Shown here: in pieces, positions 60,623 to 64,000 of the stretch
Position numbering within the stretch: the stretch's first letter is position 1
How the letters are laid out: each line of letters opens with the position of its first letter
Assembly: GCF_900176565.1 (NCBI RefSeq)
Contig: NZ_FXEH01000006.1
Location: forward strand, 682,001 to 746,000
Length of the DNA stretch: 64,000 nt
Source of the DNA: Thalassobacillus devorans
Lineage (GTDB): Bacteria; Bacillota; Bacilli; Bacillales; Halobacillaceae
Direction of reading: 5' to 3'
The notes under the pieces: model-generated
Told to the model about the DNA's origin: nothing
What the model saw: the letters and a program-made list of their open reading frames with translations, nothing else
Databases searched by the model: none
Translations under genes and position numbers: made by a program

Positions 60623-61792
60623 ATGAGTAAAGGAAAAAGCATACACGCCTTAATGATATTGTTATTCACGCAATTTATTTCTGGTGGTGTCACCAACACG
60701 AAAGGGATCGTTCTCGATCAGGTCGAACAGGATATCGGCCTGGATATGGGCGAATTCGGTTTCGTCGTATTCATATTTCAGCTGGGATTCACCCTGGCCA
60801 GTTTAATTTTTGGTTACCTGACCGATAAAAACGGTCTGCGGATCATGATGACGATTGCAGCCGTATTGATGGGGTCTGGTTTTCTCGGTACCGGACTGGC
60901 ACCAAATATTACATTCTTTTTAGGTTTCTATATGCTGGTCGGTTTCGGCCTGGGTGCGCTTGGGGTTGCAGGTAATGCCATCGTGCCTGCCGCTTATCCG
61001 AAAAAACAGAACCAGATGTTCAACCTGGCGATGGGGATATACGGGCTTGGGATGGTATTATTCCCGCAAATTTTAAATTTCCTGTTCCAGTTCGCTGACT
61101 GGAGAGTATTCTACATTGCTATCGCAGCTCTTCATATCGGGGTCATTATCTATATCACATCTGTGAATTTCCCGGAAGGAAAAGTGGAGAAGATCAATTT
61201 GAAAGCATTTATCCCTATGTTGAAAGATGCTCAAATGGTGTTTTTAATGGTATTCCTTATGATGGAAGTATCAGCAGAAGTATCATTCATGAACTTCTTC
61301 CCCTCTTATTTGAAGAGTCTCGATCTTGGCGGCATGTCCGAGGCTGAAAAAGAAGGAATGACAGCAACCATTCTTTCGGTATTCTCGATCTTTTTTATGG
61401 CAGGACGTCTGGCAGTTGCCTATCTATCCAATCATATCAATGAGCGAAAGATTCTGATTATGTTCTCCCTTGGGTCTGTTGTAATGGTAGGAATCAGTTT
61501 CTTATTTGCTGAGCAATTGCCGTACTTGTTTGCCGGTGCCGGTTTATTCTTCTCGACGTTGTTCCCGACGGCGACCGCATTCGGTACTTCCATTTCGAAA
61601 AACCCTGGTACCGCACTTGGTCTCATCTATGTAGCTTCAGGAATCGGCGGCGGATTTGCCGGCTTGTTGGTCGGTGCTGTTTCAGAAGCATTCGGTAATG
61701 CCGGCGGCTTCAGTGTCATCATCGGTTTCTTGCTACTCATGTTCGTTACTTCCTTGTTTATGAATAAGGAAAAATCCAAGCAAACGATTTAA
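60623..61792 (+). CDS. MFS transporter of unknown substrate
   Basis: A 389-residue major facilitator with 12 helices. The loop between helices 2 and 3 reads GYLTDKNGLRIMM (signature A type), and the glycine-rich helix 4 region is GFGLGALGVAGNAIVP. The overall pattern resembles carbohydrate-type MFS (FucP/Gls-like) carriers more than drug pumps, but no substrate-specific motif is visible. It is flanked by terminators and a palindromic repeat. Confidence 0.85.
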   Translation: MSKGKSIHALMILLFTQFISGGVTNTKGIVLDQVEQDIGLDMGEFGFVVFIFQLGFTLASLIFGYLTDKNGLRIMMTIAAVLMGSGFLGTGLAPNITFFLGFYMLVGFGLGALGVAGNAIVPAAYPKKQNQMFNLAMGIYGLGMVLFPQILNFLFQFADWRVFYIAIAALHIGVIIYITSVNFPEGKVEKINLKAFIPMLKDAQMVFLMVFLMMEVSAEVSFMNFFPSYLKSLDLGGMSEAEKEGMTATILSVFSIFFMAGRLAVAYLSNHINERKILIMFSLGSVVMVGISFLFAEQLPYLFAGAGLFFSTLFPTATAFGTSISKNPGTALGLIYVASGIGGGFAGLLVGAVSEAFGNAGGFSVIIGFLLLMFVTSLFMNKEKSKQTI

Positions 61793-61819
61793 CAGAAAAG
61801 CTCTGGTAAATATCAGTGA

Positions 61820-61988
61820 TTTCGTTACTTTTACGTGGAGAAAATGGGGACTTGGAAATAGCTCGCTTTCCGCGGGGAAGCCGCTAAGCCTCCTCGAGCT
61901 AAAGCTCTGCGGGGTCTTACCAGCCTATCCTTTCCCGCAGGAGTCTCGCCATTTCCCAGTCCCCATTACTATGCATAGAGTAACGAAA
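61820..61988. repeat. MITE-like palindromic repeat
   Basis: A 169-bp element with outer arms TTTCGTTACT / AGTAACGAAA and inner arms AATGGGGACTTGGAAAT / ATTTCCCAGTCCCCATT (one mismatch). The centre (GCTCGCTTTCCGCGGGG ... TGCGGGGTCTTACC ... CCCGCAGGAGTCTCGCC) resembles a GC-rich dispersed repeat I recall from several Bacillaceae. No ORF inside. Likely a non-autonomous mobile element or a transcribed palindrome. Confidence 0.7.
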
Positions 61989-62002
61989 CCATCTTTGTAA
62001 AT

Positions 62003-62045
62003 AAAAAAGCGTTGCAATTCCAGAAGGAATCGCAACGCTTTTTTG
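62003..62045. terminator. bidirectional terminator between the MFS and YeeE genes
   Basis: AAAAAAGCGTTGC.ATTCC pairs with GGAAT.GCAACGCTTTTTT around a 4-base loop. A-run and T-run on both sides serve both converging genes. Confidence 0.88.
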
Positions 62046-62086
62046 TTTGTTCTTTTCATCAAGGATATAGCATCCTAGCTGAAAGG

Positions 62087-63358
62087 CTAGCACATGGAAT
62101 CTTTCGGGTTTGGATTATTCAAGCCAAATATCGGACGGATGAAGAGGGCAAGGTAGCTTCCTGCTAATGCCATGATCATCCATACCCAGCCGTGGAGGCT
62201 GAAGGATGCTATACCACCGAAATAAGCACCGATGTTACAGCCAAATGCAAGTCGTGCACCATAGCCCATCATCAAGCCGCCGAGAATGGAAGCGGTCGCT
62301 ATACCCGGTTTTATTTTTCCTGGCTTGAAGTTGCCTTGTGCGGCAGCTGCCATAAATGCGCCAAGGATGATGCCGAAGTTCATAACGCTTGTAGAATCTG
62401 CAAGAACCGTCGTTTGTAGAGCTTCGGTATTACCTTGCCAATAGCCCCAGCTTGATACGTCAACACCGAATATCGAGAGGAATTTTGATCCCCATAAAGC
62501 AAATGCGGAAGTGATTCCCCATGGATTTCCCCGGATGGTCAATGTCAATGCGTTCAGAACAGCCAGTACTACAGCGGCTACTAATAGCGGCCAAGCCCCG
62601 CGCCAAAGTTTCTTCCAGCCATTAGTTGTAGCCAGCGGCTTCATATGCGGCGGGTTTTTCTTTCGGGCGAATTTTACGGTCAAGCCGTAAATTCCAAGGA
62701 AAATGAGCATCTGCAGTACCCAGCCGCCAAAATAGCCAAGGCCGGTTGATTCGGCTAAGGATATAGGCGGTAGGGAAGGTGTCTGTTCTGTCCAGAACAT
62801 AAAATGGTAGGCACCTATGACAGAGCCAGCGATAAATCCGAGCAATGTCAGCAGCATAGAAGATTTTCCGCCACCGACACTATACAACGTCCCCGATGCA
62901 CACCCTGAACCCATCTGCATGCCAATTCCAAATAAGAAAGAACCAAAGATGACACTTATCCCGACTGGTGATACATAACCAACTGGGGCAGTTCCTGTAA
63001 AACTGAAATTGGTAGCGAAAATGATAGCGAATAAGGTAGTTGCAACGGCCAGCATTACCATATGAGCCTGTAAACCTTGCACGTTACCGACAGACAAGAG
63101 ACGTCTGAACGCTGATGTGAAACCGAATCTGGCATGAAGCAATGCCAGCCCCAGCCCGATCCCGATAATGAATAGGATACCCTGAGTCCAGCCTGCCACT
63201 GCCACGGTTACACTCAGAAGAATGATAGATATCAATAAACCCGTAAATAAATACGGTTTTTGAACAGGGTTCAATGGCGAAACGATAGTTGTTGCTTGTT
63301 TACGCCAAGATGGAATGGCTGTTTGTTTTGGTTGCTGTTCTGCTGTTGTTTGAGCCAT
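62087..63358 (-). CDS. YeeE/YedE family sulfur (thiosulfate) transporter
   Basis: A 423-residue membrane protein with about 12 helices and the two Cys motifs of the family, GMQMGSGCASGTLYSVGGG and YGARLAFGCNIGAYFGG. TsuA/YeeE proteins pass thiosulfate or other sulfur compounds through the membrane by relay between such cysteines. The length is right for the long YedE form. The TusA-like partner that often accompanies it is absent next to it. GGAGG on the minus strand precedes the ATG. Confidence 0.9.
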   Translation of the reverse strand: MAQTTAEQQPKQTAIPSWRKQATTIVSPLNPVQKPYLFTGLLISIILLSVTVAVAGWTQGILFIIGIGLGLALLHARFGFTSAFRRLLSVGNVQGLQAHMVMLAVATTLFAIIFATNFSFTGTAPVGYVSPVGISVIFGSFLFGIGMQMGSGCASGTLYSVGGGKSSMLLTLLGFIAGSVIGAYHFMFWTEQTPSLPPISLAESTGLGYFGGWVLQMLIFLGIYGLTVKFARKKNPPHMKPLATTNGWKKLWRGAWPLLVAAVVLAVLNALTLTIRGNPWGITSAFALWGSKFLSIFGVDVSSWGYWQGNTEALQTTVLADSTSVMNFGIILGAFMAAAAQGNFKPGKIKPGIATASILGGLMMGYGARLAFGCNIGAYFGGIASFSLHGWVWMIMALAGSYLALFIRPIFGLNNPNPKDSMC

Positions 63359-63549
63359 TTGTAAAACCTCCTAATTCCGATAAAAATAATGTGTTTTTAA
63401 CAAGTATATATAATAGGATGAAACGAATATTTTGTAAAGCCATTGATTTACTAAGTTAGATTAACAGGATGAATTATTCAGCAGGTATTGCATAAATATA
63501 TTATATTATGTATATTTATAACTAACTTATTTTTCAGGGGGACCACGCA

Positions 63550-64000
63550 ATGGAAGCTAACAAGCAGACAACCTATCAAACAATCAATCCAGAAACAAAA
63601 GAGGAAGCATTTTCATGGAAAAGCTTTAATAAATTTTTTATTCCTTCTTTCATTGGTATTCTATTATTTCTCGTTCCGATTCCTTTTCAAGGAAAAGTAA
63701 CAATTGGTGTAGGTATACTGGCAGAATCCGTCCAGGGATTCTTTGCTGATCAGATTCCACTCTTTATGACAATTCTGGTGACGTTATCGGCACTGGGTGC
63801 ACTGGCGGTTAAAATGGTGCAGCCAGCCTGGGTGGAGAGAAGTCCATTACTTAAAAATCTGTTCGACGTTTCGATTTTCTGGACTGGGGTAAGAATGATA
63901 GGGGCAGCTTTTGCGATCATGACGATGATGCAGCTGGGTCCGGAATTCATCTGGTCCGAGATTACAGGAGGAACTGTTCTTTATTCGTTAGTTCCAGTAC
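63550..64000 (+). CDS. YjiH family (nucleoside-recognition/gate domain) membrane protein, 5' part
   Basis: The frame is open from ATG 63550 to the window end (150 codons), so the gene continues outside. GGGGGACC lies seven bases before the ATG. The sequence KFFIPSFIGILLFLVPIPF, then VGILAESVQGFFADQIPLFM and VSIFWTGVRMIGAAF with LGPEFIWSEITGGTVL is the usual start of YjiH-type proteins, multi-helix membrane proteins of unknown transport function. It is divergent from the YeeE gene. Confidence 0.85.
   Translation, partial: MEANKQTTYQTINPETKEEAFSWKSFNKFFIPSFIGILLFLVPIPFQGKVTIGVGILAESVQGFFADQIPLFMTILVTLSALGALAVKMVQPAWVERSPLLKNLFDVSIFWTGVRMIGAAFAIMTMMQLGPEFIWSEITGGTVLYSLVPV

Overview
The window looks like chromosome of a spore-forming member of the Bacillaceae (Firmicutes). 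The evidence is a spore germination operon, a purine-riboswitch xpt-pbuX operon, a YidC2-type insertase, LTA synthase, an RsbR-type stressosome protein, strong AGGAGG-type ribosome sites, frequent GTG/TTG starts and orthologs of many Bacillus subtilis genes (CatE, PbuX/Xpt, GuaC, YndM, YfiS/YfiR, DsdA). Genus cannot be fixed from the sequence; a halotolerant Halobacillus/Virgibacillus-like organism is my guess.

Layout: 0-2 kb, end of a germination-receptor operon (C, D, B subunits). 2-5.2 kb, catechol dioxygenase with an MhqR-type operator, then an IS1182-family element. 5.2-7.5 kb, pbuX-xpt behind a guanine riboswitch. 7.7-12.7 kb, drug-type ABC exporter, TetR, small stress/membrane proteins and a ZIP metal transporter. 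12.7-18 kb, GNAT, CNNM/CorC-type protein, AraC, a kinase of the streptomycin/hydroxyurea type, and three neighbouring genes each damaged by a one-base change. 18-25.9 kb, DUF2332, serC under a glycine riboswitch, a phosphatase, guaC, an RNase H-like protein and a UlaG-like hydrolase. 26-34.6 kb, IS3 copy 1, LTA synthase, a TetR-controlled exporter of the TnrB2/TnrB3 type and a GSA-type aminotransferase. 34.7-40.6 kb, RpiR regulator, GrpB, a MifM-like leader peptide with yidC2, a P1 peptidase, ilvE and an unlisted FbpA-like gene. 40.9-48 kb, a secreted LTD/phospholipase-D protein, CoA transferase with a LytTR regulator, a K+/H+ antiporter and an endonuclease IV paralog. 48.2-54.4 kb, IS3 copy 2, a YfiS/YfiR-type pump and repressor, an FNR-controlled hemerythrin, a hydrolase and RsbR. 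54.6-64 kb, mnmH, a helicase, dsdA, a desaturase, YjbQ, an MFS carrier, a YeeE-type sulfur transporter and the start of yjiH.

Two things stand out. First, eight intergenic arrays share one architecture: a conserved 8-12 base word repeated every 20-21 bp with a variable filler. The word differs between loci (GCAAATAA, TACTAGACA, AAGAGAGACAA, GTTAGGGCAGAA), and both IS3 copies sit inside such arrays; removing each element plus 4 bp restores the exact 21-bp phase. Second, the ORF in front of yidC2 has the organisation of a MifM-type translation-arrest sensor, although its sequence is divergent: a membrane segment, then a basic stretch followed by an acidic stretch, then a hairpin that buries the yidC2 ribosome site and whose 5' arm lies in the leader's last codons. 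Other regulation readable from sequence: two TetR circuits with paired operators, an FNR-type promoter, and a start-codon-sequestering hairpin before the CoA transferase.
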